A stretch of DNA of 64,000 bases from Bacteroidota bacterium. GTDB taxonomy: Bacteria; Bacteroidota; Bacteroidia; Chitinophagales; Saprospiraceae. Made by a program: the position numbers and the translations under genes. Positions 52,535 through 61,410 of the stretch are shown in pieces. The stretch spans positions 308 through 64,307 of the forward strand of contig JAAEZH010000023.1 in the NCBI GenBank assembly GCA_018222965.1. The letters run 5' to 3'. The stretch's first letter is position 1. Every line of letters starts with the position of its first letter. Below the pieces are notes generated by a model. That model had not been told where the DNA came from and did not search any database. It saw only the letters and a list, made by a program, of their open reading frames with translations.

Positions 52535-54706
52535 ATGAGAACGTATACCAAATTCCTTTTCTTCGCACTGGCAACTTTACTGCTTGCCGCCTGTTCATCC
52601 AATGAAACAGCAGAAACCAAAACAGAGAAAGAAACCTCCATGCTATACCAAAAAACAGATATCCAGCCACCTGTGGCTGCCAAAAAGCCCAAAGAACTCA
52701 GTATGCACGGGGATACCCGGATTGACAATTATTACTGGCTGAATGACCGGGAGGATCAGGAAGTACTTGATTATCTGACCGCAGAAAACACTTATAAAGA
52801 CTCCATGATGTCGCACCTGAAAGACCTTCAGGAAGACCTCTTTCAGGAAATAAAAGGGCGTATCAAGGAAAATGATATGTCTGTCCCCTACCTCAGCAAT
52901 GGATACTACTATTATGTGCGCTATGAGGAAGGGAAAGAATATCCCATTTATTGCCGCAAGCCCGAAAGCCTCGACAATGACGAAGAAGTCATGCTCGATG
53001 TAAATGTTATGGCTGAACCCTACCCTTACTATCAGGTAGGTGGCATGTCAGTCAGTCCCGACAATAAGATTCTCTCTTTCGGTGTGGATACGCTCAGCCG
53101 ACGCATATACACCATCCATTTTAAAAACCTGGAAACCGGCGAAGTGTACGAACAGGCAGTACCTCAAACAACCGGAAGAGCGGTTTGGGCCAATGATAAC
53201 AAAACGGTCTTTTTCTCCAAAAAAGATGAAGCACTCCGATCTTTCAAAATATTCAGCTACAACCTGGGAGACAATCCTGACAACATCAATGAAATTTGGC
53301 ACGAGCAGGACGAGACCTTCAGTACCTATGTCTGGAAAACAAAATCCAAGGATTATATCATGATCTCCAGTTTCCAGACGGTTTCCACCGAACACCGCTA
53401 CCTGGATGCGAATGACCCAACCGGTTCCTTCAAAACCATCCAGGCGAGAGAAAGACACCTGGAGTATGGGGTAGACCACTTTGGAGACCACTGGTACATC
53501 CGCACCAATATGGATGCCCAGAACTTCCGTTTGATGAAAGCACCGCTGGAGGCACCCGGCAAAGAAAACTGGGAAGAGGTAATTGCCCACCGCAAAGATG
53601 TTTTGTTGGAGGGCTTTGAAATTTTCTCCGACCACCTGGTTTTGAGCGAGCGTATTCAGGGAATCACCCAATTGCGCATCCGTCCGTGGGATGGCTCCGA
53701 GGAGCACTACATCGACTTTGGGGAAGAAGCTTTTAACGCCTATGTTTCCGTAAACCGGGAATTTGATACCGACGTTCTGCGCGTAGGCTTCACCAGCCTG
53801 AAAACCCCAAATTCAGTTTACGACTACAATATGAATACCCGGAAACTCGACCTCAAAAAGCAACAGGAAGTTGTGGGTGGGTATTCACCGGAGAATTACG
53901 AAACCAAACGACTTTATGCAACGGCACGAGATGGAGTGAAGGTGCCTATTTCTCTGGTGTATCACAAAGACACGCCAATCGACGGCAGCGCTCCTCTCCT
54001 GCTCTACGGTTATGGTTCCTATGGATATAGTATTGATCCCTCTTTCAGTTCGGTGCGTCTGAGCCTGTTGGATCGCGGATTCGTTTGGGCTATAGCACAT
54101 ATTCGCGGTGGCGAGGATATGGGTCGCGCCTGGTATGAAGACGGCAAGTTGCTCAATAAGAAAAACACCTTTACCGATTTTATCGATTGTGGCAATTATC
54201 TGGTGGAAGAGAAATATGCCGCTGAGGATCAGCTGTTTGCCATGGGCGGAAGCGCCGGCGGATTGCTAATGGGTGCCATTGTAAACATGAACCCGGATAT
54301 GTGGAAAGGCATTGTCGCGGCTGTCCCTTTTGTAGATGTGGTTACCACTATGCTCGATGAAAGCATTCCACTAACTACCGGTGAATACGACGAGTGGGGC
54401 AATCCGAATGAAGAAGAATATTACAATTATATTTTATCTTATTCGCCTTACGATCAGGTCGAAGCCAGGGACTATCCGGCCATGATGGTTACCACCGGAC
54501 TGCACGATTCTCAGGTTCAGTACTGGGAACCGGCCAAATGGGTAGCCAAACTGCGCGAGTTAAAAACCGACGACAATCCATTGGTACTACACACCAATAT
54601 GGAGACCGGGCACAGCGGTGCTTCCGGCCGGTTTGAACGCTACAAAGAAACAGCGATGGAGTATGCCTTCCTGCTGGATCTGGCTGGCAAAGCCCTGGAA
54701 AATTAG
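52535..54706 (+). CDS. S9A prolyl oligopeptidase family lipoprotein (protease II-like)
   Basis: 723 residues with a lipoprotein signal peptide (FLFFALATLLLAACSSN, lipid-acceptor Cys about 20). The propeller part (about 50-440: PPVAAKKPKELSMHGDTRIDNYYWLNDREDQEVLDYL) is typical of OpdB/POP enzymes. Triad: Ser573 in GGSAGGLL, Asp658 in GLHDSQV, His693 in ETGHSGASGR. It cleaves short peptides after Pro or basic residues, at the outer envelope. Four genes follow in the same direction with small gaps (8, 48, -4, 34 bp), so it could head the operon that leads into threonine degradation. Confidence 0.95.
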   Translation: MRTYTKFLFFALATLLLAACSSNETAETKTEKETSMLYQKTDIQPPVAAKKPKELSMHGDTRIDNYYWLNDREDQEVLDYLTAENTYKDSMMSHLKDLQEDLFQEIKGRIKENDMSVPYLSNGYYYYVRYEEGKEYPIYCRKPESLDNDEEVMLDVNVMAEPYPYYQVGGMSVSPDNKILSFGVDTLSRRIYTIHFKNLETGEVYEQAVPQTTGRAVWANDNKTVFFSKKDEALRSFKIFSYNLGDNPDNINEIWHEQDETFSTYVWKTKSKDYIMISSFQTVSTEHRYLDANDPTGSFKTIQARERHLEYGVDHFGDHWYIRTNMDAQNFRLMKAPLEAPGKENWEEVIAHRKDVLLEGFEIFSDHLVLSERIQGITQLRIRPWDGSEEHYIDFGEEAFNAYVSVNREFDTDVLRVGFTSLKTPNSVYDYNMNTRKLDLKKQQEVVGGYSPENYETKRLYATARDGVKVPISLVYHKDTPIDGSAPLLLYGYGSYGYSIDPSFSSVRLSLLDRGFVWAIAHIRGGEDMGRAWYEDGKLLNKKNTFTDFIDCGNYLVEEKYAAEDQLFAMGGSAGGLLMGAIVNMNPDMWKGIVAAVPFVDVVTTMLDESIPLTTGEYDEWGNPNEEEYYNYILSYSPYDQVEARDYPAMMVTTGLHDSQVQYWEPAKWVAKLRELKTDDNPLVLHTNMETGHSGASGRFERYKETAMEYAFLLDLAGKALEN

Positions 54707-54714
54707 AAGGGAAT

Positions 54715-55206
54715 TTGAAACTCGATCTACAACTTACGGAACTAACCGAAAAGCTGCGGTTGAAAAAAGAGGCGGGCAAAACCTGGATTTGGGACCCCAT
54801 TCGGCGAAAGCCGCTTGTACTCACTCCCGAAGAAATGGTACGCCAGCTGCTTGTAGCCCATTTGATTGATCGAATGGGCTACAACCCCAATCGCATTACC
54901 GTAGAACGTATGATTAAGGTCAACGGGATGGCCAAGCGTTGCGACATCCTTTGTTACGATCAAAACTTCCTGCCCTGGATGCTGATCGAGTGCAAAGCAC
55001 CCTCGGTAAAGATTTCCGAGGGTACCTTTCGGCAAATTGCTATGTACAATCTGCCGCTGCGAGTCCCTTATCTACTTGTCTCGAATGGGCCGGATTCATT
55101 TTGCTGCGCGATGGATTACGAAGCGGAAGACTGGCAATTTATTTCAAGCCTCCCCCGCTTTGGAGAAGGGATTGAAAGCCATCAAAAAACCGGTGAAGAG
55201 GAATAA
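54715..55206 (+). CDS. Stand-alone type I restriction HsdR N-terminal nuclease domain protein
   Basis: 163 residues, TTG start 8 nt after the peptidase stop. The domain is the PD-(D/E)xK fold of HsdR N-termini (PF13588-like): WDPIRRKPLVLTPEEMVRQLLVAHLI, then the catalytic set RCDILCYD (Asp near 73) and MLIECKAPSVKIS (Glu and Lys near 84-86), then QIAMYN. No helicase domain, HsdM or HsdS lies nearby, so it is not a restriction system. Short proteins like this are common in Bacteroidota with unknown job. Motif A overlaps its start (54798-54810, read IRRK). Confidence 0.85.
   Translation: MKLDLQLTELTEKLRLKKEAGKTWIWDPIRRKPLVLTPEEMVRQLLVAHLIDRMGYNPNRITVERMIKVNGMAKRCDILCYDQNFLPWMLIECKAPSVKISEGTFRQIAMYNLPLRVPYLLVSNGPDSFCCAMDYEAEDWQFISSLPRFGEGIESHQKTGEEE
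54798..54810. repeat. Motif A copy, one mismatch (CATTCGGCGAAAG)
   Basis: 12 of 13 bases match, inside the HsdR-N domain gene, in a third reading frame (IRRK). Confidence 0.75.
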
Positions 55207-55254
55207 TTTTTATAAATTGCTGCCTGCACTAACCAACTTCCGAATCTTCCCTTT

Positions 55255-56202
55255 ATGGATGTAGAAACCATTTTAATTACAGGAGCAAATGGCCAGATTG
55301 GCTCTGTGCTCACTACTGCCCTCCGAAGCAAATTTCCGGACAAAACCATCCTGGCTACCGATATCCGGGAACCGGCCAAAGCAGATGGCGATTTCATGCT
55401 GCTGGATGTCCTGGATCGAGAGGCCATCAGAAAAGCTGTTGCCGATAAAAATGTACGCCAAATCTACCATTTGGCTGCCATCCTCTCCGCCAAAGGCGAA
55501 GAAGCTCCCTTGCGTACCTGGGACATCAATATGGAAGGGCTCTTCAATATCCTGGAAGTGGCCCGCGAATCGCATGTGGAACGGGTGTTTTTCCCAAGCT
55601 CCATCGCGGTTTTTGGTCCGGAAGCGCAAAAGCAACACACCCCGCAGAATGAAAACCTGACACCGCGAACTGTCTACGGAATCAGCAAAGTAGCCGGAGA
55701 AAACTGGTGCCAGTATTACCACGATCGCTATGGGCTCGATGTGCGGTCTGTGCGCTATCCGGGGATCATCGGACATCAATCCCTGCCTGGTGGCGGTACT
55801 ACCGACTATGCCGTAGAAATATTCCACGAAGCCATTAAAACGGGCAAATACGAGTGCTTCCTCCATGCAGATACCTGTTTGCCTATGATGTTTATGGATG
55901 ATGCCATTCGGGCAACCATCGAAATCATGGAAGCTGATATACATGACGTAAAGATTCACACCAGTTACAATCTGGCTGCGATGAGCTTCACGCCCGAACA
56001 ACTAGCCGCGGAGATTAAGAAAATTTTACCGGCCTTTGAGATTCAATACAAAGCCGATCACCGCGAAAAAATTGCCCGCTCCTGGCCGGAATCCATTGAT
56101 GATCAGGATGCTCGCTCTGATTGGGGCTGGCAGGAAGAATACGATATTGAATTGCTGACTGAAACCATGATCCGCGAATTACAACCAAAGATTTCCGTAT
56201 GA
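55255..56202 (+). CDS. tdh: L-threonine 3-dehydrogenase, short-chain (epimerase-like) type
   Basis: 315 residues. NAD motif ILITGANGQIGSVLTTALR at the N-terminus, IYHLAAILSAKGEEAPLRTWDINMEGLFNILEVA, FPSSIAVFG, the catalytic YGISKVAGENWCQYYH (Tyr-x3-Lys about 142-146), and SVRYPGIIGHQSLPGGGTTDYAVEIFHEA, which is characteristic of the epimerase-type TDH rather than of UDP-galactose epimerases. It oxidises L-threonine to 2-amino-3-oxobutyrate. The kbl gene two positions downstream cleaves that product, so the pair forms the threonine-to-glycine route. The stop overlaps the ATG of the next gene. Confidence 0.92.
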   Translation: MDVETILITGANGQIGSVLTTALRSKFPDKTILATDIREPAKADGDFMLLDVLDREAIRKAVADKNVRQIYHLAAILSAKGEEAPLRTWDINMEGLFNILEVARESHVERVFFPSSIAVFGPEAQKQHTPQNENLTPRTVYGISKVAGENWCQYYHDRYGLDVRSVRYPGIIGHQSLPGGGTTDYAVEIFHEAIKTGKYECFLHADTCLPMMFMDDAIRATIEIMEADIHDVKIHTSYNLAAMSFTPEQLAAEIKKILPAFEIQYKADHREKIARSWPESIDDQDARSDWGWQEEYDIELLTETMIRELQPKISV

Positions 56203-57320
56203 TCCAATCCGGAAAATACTGGTTTCCCTCTTTCGCCTGTTCCTTATTTCTGTGGGCGCTTTCCGCGAATGTCCAGGCGCAGGAACCCGTAAAGATCGGA
56301 GTGGCAGGCCTGGTGCACACCCATGTGCACTGGCTGTTGGATGACCAGGAAAACCCGGATATTGAGATCGTTGGAATAGCTGAACCCAATCAGGAACTCG
56401 CCGAAAGATACCTCAAACAGCACGGCCTTTCCATGGATCTTTGGTATCCCAGTCTCGAACAAATGATCAAAAAAGCCAAACCGGAAGCGGTTTGCACCTT
56501 TACCACTACGGCCGATCACCTCAAGGTTGTGGAGCTTTGTGCGCCGAAAGGCATCCACGTCATGGTTGAAAAGCCCCTGGCCCTGAATATGGAAATGGCG
56601 CTTGCAATGCAAAGCCTCGCTGAAAAGCACAAGATTCACCTGCTGACCAATTACGAAAGCACCTGGTACGGCAGCACCCAACAAGCCTGGCGTATGGTGA
56701 ATACCAAAGGTCAGATTGGCGATCTGCAAAAGATCGAAGCAAACCACGGCCATCCCGGTCCAGTAGCGATTGGCGTGAATGAAGAATTTCTGGAATGGCT
56801 GCTCGATCCGGCATTAAATGGCGGTGGCGCCCTGCCGGATTTCGCTTGTTATGGGGCTAATTTGTTTACCTATTTTTTAAATGGCGAACGACCGGAATCA
56901 GTTATGGCCGTTACCCGTCAACTACAACCCGACTTATATCCGGAGGTAGAAGATGAAGCCATTATCATCCTGAACTACCCAAACAGACAAGGGATCATTC
57001 AGGCAAGCTGGAACTGGTCGGATAACCGAAAGATGTTGTTTCTCAATGGCAGTAAAGGCTATATACACTGCCTGGATGGAGAAAGTATGCGCATGTATAC
57101 CCAACAGCATCCCACAGACCGAAAGATCCCGGCTCCAAAAGTAAAAGCGCCCCGGAATAATCCATTTAGCTATCTGGCTTATGTGGTCAACGGACTGATA
57201 GATCCCGATCCCTGGGAATGCTCGGCCTTGCCAAATAACATGCTGGTAATGGAAATTCTGGATGCGGCCCGCCTTTCGGCGAAAACGGGACAATTGGTTA
57301 AATTGGAATCAAAAGAGTAA
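56199..57320 (+). CDS. Secreted Gfo/Idh/MocA family oxidoreductase
   Basis: 373 residues. A signal peptide ([17 protein letters not shown]) is followed directly by the Rossmann strand [17 protein letters not shown] and [12 protein letters not shown], the cofactor-loop VEKPLALN (about 125-132), and the C-terminal domain with [20 protein letters not shown]. These NAD(P)-dependent sugar or polyol oxidoreductases are usually cytoplasmic, but Bacteroidota have secreted members. Its place between tdh and kbl, with a four-base overlap to tdh, is unexpected. A motif B copy (56257-56271) encodes the signal peptide end and motif A (57273) the C-terminus (LSAKTG). Confidence 0.9.
   Translation: MIQSGKYWFPSFACSLFLWALSANVQAQEPVKIGVAGLVHTHVHWLLDDQENPDIEIVGIAEPNQELAERYLKQHGLSMDLWYPSLEQMIKKAKPEAVCTFTTTADHLKVVELCAPKGIHVMVEKPLALNMEMALAMQSLAEKHKIHLLTNYESTWYGSTQQAWRMVNTKGQIGDLQKIEANHGHPGPVAIGVNEEFLEWLLDPALNGGGALPDFACYGANLFTYFLNGERPESVMAVTRQLQPDLYPEVEDEAIIILNYPNRQGIIQASWNWSDNRKMLFLNGSKGYIHCLDGESMRMYTQQHPTDRKIPAPKVKAPRNNPFSYLAYVVNGLIDPDPWECSALPNNMLVMEILDAARLSAKTGQLVKLESKE
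57273..57285. repeat. Motif A copy, one mismatch (CTTTCGGCGAAAA)
   Basis: 12 of 13 bases match, near the 3' end of the Gfo/Idh/MocA gene, read LSAK. Confidence 0.8.
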
Positions 57321-57354
57321 GCCTCAAGCTTGCCTCTGTCAAAAATACTTGCTC

Positions 57355-58545
57355 ATGTTTAAGAATGTTGAATCTGCACTGCAGGAAGAACTCAAAGATA
57401 TCCGGGAATCCGGATTGTATAAGGAAGAAAGAATCATTACAACCCCTCAGGGCGCGGCCATCGAAACCGACCAGGGCGGAGAAGTACTCAACTTCTGTGC
57501 AAATAATTACCTGGGGCTTTCCAGTCATCCCGATGTGATCGAAGCCGGGATCGAAGCCATCAAAACACATGGTTTTGGCATGTCCTCCGTGCGCTTTATA
57601 TGCGGAACGCAAGACATCCACAAAGAGTTGGAGCAAAAGATTGCCAAATTTGTGGGTACAGAAGATGCCATTCTCTATGCCGCTGCTTTTGATGCAAATG
57701 GAGGCTTGTTTGAACCCCTCCTCGGCAAAGAAGATGCCATCATCTCCGACACACTGAATCATGCTTCCATCATTGATGGGATTCGCTTATGCAAGGCTGC
57801 TCGCTACCGGTATAAGACCAATGATATGGCCGATCTGGAAGAGAAGCTGAAAGAAGCTCAGGGTGCCCGTCGTCGCATGATCGCTACGGATGGTGTATTC
57901 TCCATGGACGGCACCATTGCCCAAATTGATAAGATCTGTGATCTGGCTGAAAAATACGATGCCATGGTTATGGTGGATGATTGCCACGCAAGCGGGTTTG
58001 TCGGCAAAACAGGTCGCGGTTCCGCAGAACATTGCGATGCTTTCGGACGAGTAGATATCATCACGGGTACTTTCGGAAAAGCACTGGGTGGTGCTTCCGG
58101 CGGATTTACAGCCGCTAAAAAGGAGATTGTCGAAATGCTTCGCCAGCGGTCGCGTCCGTACCTCTTTTCCAACACCCTCGCCCCTGCTATTGTAGGAGCC
58201 TCTATTAAAGTATTGGATTTGCTTTCTGCATCAACAGACCTACGCGACAAACTGGAACGCAATACCAAGTACTTCCGCACAGCCATGACCGATGCCGGAT
58301 TTGACATCATTCCAGGCGTGCATCCTATCGTGCCGATCATGCTCTATGATGCCAAATTGTCTCAGGAGTTTGCCAATAAATTGCTCGACGAAGGCATCTA
58401 TGTAATCGGTTTCTTCTATCCTGTCGTACCTAAAGAACAAGCACGCATCCGCGTACAAATCTCCGCCGGCCACGAACAGGAACACCTGGAAAAGGCCGTA
58501 GCCGCATTCACGAAAGTGGGGAAAGAGTTGGGAGTGATTAAATAA
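57355..58545 (+). CDS. kbl: Glycine C-acetyltransferase (2-amino-3-ketobutyrate CoA ligase)
   Basis: 396 residues of the alpha-oxoamine synthase family. [39 protein letters not shown] (about 74-92), [32 protein letters not shown], and the PLP lysine in [13 protein letters not shown] (about 242). It cleaves 2-amino-3-oxobutyrate with CoA to glycine and acetyl-CoA, completing threonine breakdown with tdh. The start at 57355 is chosen from the family; the frame is open 93 bp further up, inside the oxidoreductase gene. A GGTTGAG hairpin element and convergent TonB receptor gene follow. Confidence 0.95.
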   Translation: MFKNVESALQEELKDIRESGLYKEERIITTPQGAAIETDQGGEVLNFCANNYLGLSSHPDVIEAGIEAIKTHGFGMSSVRFICGTQDIHKELEQKIAKFVGTEDAILYAAAFDANGGLFEPLLGKEDAIISDTLNHASIIDGIRLCKAARYRYKTNDMADLEEKLKEAQGARRRMIATDGVFSMDGTIAQIDKICDLAEKYDAMVMVDDCHASGFVGKTGRGSAEHCDAFGRVDIITGTFGKALGGASGGFTAAKKEIVEMLRQRSRPYLFSNTLAPAIVGASIKVLDLLSASTDLRDKLERNTKYFRTAMTDAGFDIIPGVHPIVPIMLYDAKLSQEFANKLLDEGIYVIGFFYPVVPKEQARIRVQISAGHEQEHLEKAVAAFTKVGKELGVIK

Positions 58546-58599
58546 TGTGGAATGCGGAATTAAGAATTTTGAATGAATTTTATTCCAGCGTTTAGCAAG

Positions 58600-58741
58600 T
58601 AACAAGCACAAAACCGCGACACGCCAAAGGCGAGAGCCAACCGTATCTCAACCGCAACTGCTGCAGGCAGGAGCCTCCCCCAAACTCAACAATCCGCCGA
58701 AGGGGGATTCTCAAACGCGACACACCGAAGGTGCGGAGCCT
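58600..58741. repeat. Hairpin element between convergent kbl and TonB receptor genes
   Basis: Contains CGCC-AAA-GGCG (58622-58632), AATCC-N9-GGATT (58691-58709) and CACC-GAA-GGTG (58723-58733) with CTCAAC boxes between them, the same plan as 2117-2310 but degenerate. No other terminator is seen, so these hairpins may end transcription from both sides. Confidence 0.65.
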
Positions 58742-61051
58742 TTACATCGACCGGAACCGCAGTCCCAGGAAAAACGTTCTTGGGGCTGCGGGACCATACA
58801 CGTAATTACTGTCCCGATTTTTCCCGGAATCAAAATCGTTTTGGTAGGCATTGAAAATATTCTTTACCCCTCCAAAAAATTCCAGTCCGCTTTCAGCCTG
58901 CTTTAAGGGGATCGTGTAGGACATTCTCCAGCCCAACTCTACAAAAGAATCTGAGCGCAACAACTCATCATTAGTTTGTTCCGGTGCTCCCGCAAAATGG
59001 GCCAGCCACATCGGACCGGTATAAACGGCATTCAGACTGGATCGCAACCGCTTACTACCAAACCAGGTCAGGGTCAGATAACCATATTGATCCGGAGAGC
59101 GCAGAAAGTTGCGCAGAGCAGGCACCCCATCAATTACTTCCACCGCTTCTTTATACAAACTCCGCTGCCAGGTGTAACCCGCTTCCAATTGGACCTTCTG
59201 ATCGTAATTGGCTCGTGTCTCAAGGGTAAGGCCATAGACCTCCGCTCCCGGTCCGTTTCGTTTTTCGAATCGCTCCCCAAAAGCATCCATTCCGATGGGT
59301 GCCAGGTAAAAGGCTTTTTTTAGGTCTGTGTAAAAGCCTTCGAGGGTGAAGCCGGCAATAAAATGTTCTCCTCCTTTGTCGTAGTTAAGCGAAGTACTGA
59401 GGCTGTTGGATCGCTCCGGATTCAAATCGGGGGATAAACTTATCCGGGAGATTCCCCCACCGGCAAATGCGATATGCAAATCGGCATCAAATGCCTGAGG
59501 CGCTCGAAATCCGGTTCCCCAGCTCAAGCGGAATTGAGCATCAGGAATAAACTTCCACAATACCGATACGCGAGGAGAAGCAATCAGACCATCCACCAGA
59601 TTGTGCTTATCAGCCCTTACTCCCGCCAGCAACTGAAGGTTCCCAAAGGACCAGTCGGTTTGCAAAAAAGCTCCCAGGTTTCGCGTCTGTTGGTCGATCA
59701 GGTATTGATATGCCGGAATGCTGTCAACCACATCATCCAACACATACTCGATGCCTGTTGTAAAAACGGGGGTTCCGACCCAATTGGAAAAGCGGTGATT
59801 CAATTGAGTACCTGCCTGAAGCGTATAGTTATTGGTTTTGCCATAAGGAGGTTCTACCAGATGGTCTTGTATGGCTGTCGCCGAATCCGGAAAAATGCCG
59901 GTATAATGATCCCGATCCGTATGCTGGAATCCGGAATAGAATATGAAAGAGCTGTTGTCTTTATTGAAGTTGACCTGATAATCCAATCCGCCCATCAGCA
60001 CATTATGGGTACGCTCCTCAGATTGACTGGCCAAATGAGCCGGGCCTTCTACCATTTCACCTCCATATCTGTATTCGTGTAAACTGCTGAAATTTACTTC
60101 CAGTTTTTCATTGCGCCCGGGTTGGTAAAATAGCTTCACCCCAAAGGAGTTATTCTGGAGTTCCGGCAATTCGGAAAAATTGTCTCCATTGTGATCGTAC
60201 ATCCTCCGGCGACGGCGATTGACAAAAAGTGCCGCTCCCACTTTTTCGGAAGGAGCCATTAGAGCTACATTTCCACTAATGATCTGATCGTTTATTTGCC
60301 CATTGATCCATTGGTTGGTAAAGCTCAAATCATAACTGGCAGCTTCTGGTATTCGGGTAATGACATTTACTGTACCACCTATCGAACTGGATCCATAAAG
60401 CGCAGAGCCGCCTCCCCGCACCACTTCAATACGCTCCACCATATTGGCTGGAATTTGCTCCAAACCATACAGTCCGGTTAGCGGACTAAATACCGGTCTT
60501 CCATTAATAAGAATCTGGGAGTATCCGCCTCCCAATCCGTTCATTCGGAGTTGGGTATAGTTACAGGTTTGGCAATCGGTCTCGACCCGAAGTCCGGGCT
60601 GAAACCGGAGACCTTCTGAAATATTGCAGGCCTGTACGTCTGTCAGATTTTCGGAAGAAAGTACCTGAACAATCACCGGTGAATCCGTCTGTCGCTTATC
60701 CGTTCGGGTTCCTGTTACCACCACCTGATCAAGCAGGGTGGAAATCGGTTTGAGGGATATTTTCAAATCAACATCCAAAGCACCCTGTTCCAATACAACC
60801 TCCATTTCCTGACTCAGATATCCGATCCGACTAACATCCAGCATGTATTTCCCGATGGGCAAGTCTTCAAGAGTGAATCTTCCACTTTCATTGGTGATGG
60901 TTCCTTTGCCGCTTTCGCGAATGGAGACAGAGGCGAAAGGTATTGGTTCTTCTCCATCGTACACCTGCCCTTCTATTTGTCCGCTTTGCCCGAATGACGG
61001 CAGGATGAAGAGCAACAAAAGACAAACAGATATCAGGTATTTATAAATCAT
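58742..61051 (-). CDS. TonB-dependent receptor, probably metal-regulated
   Basis: 769 residues: signal peptide (YLISVCLLLLFILPSFGQ), a carboxypeptidase-regulatory-like domain (about 25-105: GQIEGQVYDGEEPIPFASVSIRESGKGTITNESGRFTLEDLPIGKY), plug (about 115-235: VVVTGTRTDKRQTDSPVIVQVLS to SALYGSSSIGGTVNVITR) and a 22-strand-type barrel ending RFRSM. In the plug the segment ETDCQTCNYTQLRMNGLGGGYSQILINGRP has a CxxC that is typical of one Bacteroidota receptor group. It imports an unknown ligand across the outer membrane with TonB energy. A palindromic operator overlapping its promoter (61075-61092) points to iron or manganese control. Monocistronic. Confidence 0.92.
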   Translation of the reverse strand: MIYKYLISVCLLLLFILPSFGQSGQIEGQVYDGEEPIPFASVSIRESGKGTITNESGRFTLEDLPIGKYMLDVSRIGYLSQEMEVVLEQGALDVDLKISLKPISTLLDQVVVTGTRTDKRQTDSPVIVQVLSSENLTDVQACNISEGLRFQPGLRVETDCQTCNYTQLRMNGLGGGYSQILINGRPVFSPLTGLYGLEQIPANMVERIEVVRGGGSALYGSSSIGGTVNVITRIPEAASYDLSFTNQWINGQINDQIISGNVALMAPSEKVGAALFVNRRRRRMYDHNGDNFSELPELQNNSFGVKLFYQPGRNEKLEVNFSSLHEYRYGGEMVEGPAHLASQSEERTHNVLMGGLDYQVNFNKDNSSFIFYSGFQHTDRDHYTGIFPDSATAIQDHLVEPPYGKTNNYTLQAGTQLNHRFSNWVGTPVFTTGIEYVLDDVVDSIPAYQYLIDQQTRNLGAFLQTDWSFGNLQLLAGVRADKHNLVDGLIASPRVSVLWKFIPDAQFRLSWGTGFRAPQAFDADLHIAFAGGGISRISLSPDLNPERSNSLSTSLNYDKGGEHFIAGFTLEGFYTDLKKAFYLAPIGMDAFGERFEKRNGPGAEVYGLTLETRANYDQKVQLEAGYTWQRSLYKEAVEVIDGVPALRNFLRSPDQYGYLTLTWFGSKRLRSSLNAVYTGPMWLAHFAGAPEQTNDELLRSDSFVELGWRMSYTIPLKQAESGLEFFGGVKNIFNAYQNDFDSGKNRDSNYVYGPAAPRTFFLGLRFRSM

Positions 61052-61064
61052 AATTCATTAGTGT

Positions 61065-61073
61065 CAAAAATTA
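61065..61073 (-). promoter_or_regulatory. -7 region of the TonB receptor promoter
   Basis: On the minus strand the bases are TAATTTTTG, one base longer than TAnnTTTG. A TTTG lies within the operator just upstream (61082-61085), too close for a normal -33. Confidence 0.4.
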
Positions 61074-61074
61074 A

Positions 61075-61092
61075 ATTTAGACAAATCTAAAT
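61075..61092. promoter_or_regulatory. Candidate DtxR/MntR-like operator
   Basis: ATTTAGA-CAAA-TCTAAAT is a perfect 7-bp inverted repeat with a 4-bp spacer, located directly upstream of the -7 region and about 25 bp before the start codon. Its TTTAG/CTAAA arms resemble binding sites of DtxR-family iron or manganese repressors. The match is from general knowledge of that family. Confidence 0.55.
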
Positions 61093-61410
61093 ATTATTTT
61101 TAACACATCAAATACCTTTTGCCTGTTTAATGGGAATCCACAGCTATTACAAGCAATTACAGCCAACAATTCAAAGCCATAAAGTAAGAACACAGGTAAA
61201 CATACCTAACCATCAATAAAACAGACAGTTAAGTATTGAACTAAAAACAAAATTCGCGGAAGCGCATACCAGAAAAATGGTAAGCAGAAACAAGATAAAC
61301 ACCATAAAACAACCACACCTAAATCCTCAAGGAATCCGGACAAATCCGAGCAAAAACTCGATTATTAGTTGGTAGAAATGAGAAGCAGGGATCCTGCTAA
61401 GCCATAAAGA
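61093..61410. other. Intergenic region, A/T-rich, no gene
   Basis: Between the receptor promoter and the lysC stop. It holds one motif B copy (AATTCGCGGAAGCG, 61251-61264). I see no terminator with a T-run for lysC and no small ORF worth calling. Confidence 0.45.

Noticed and set aside
54715-55206. Type I restriction-modification system
   Set aside because: Only an HsdR N-terminal domain is present; no helicase, methylase or specificity gene within the window.
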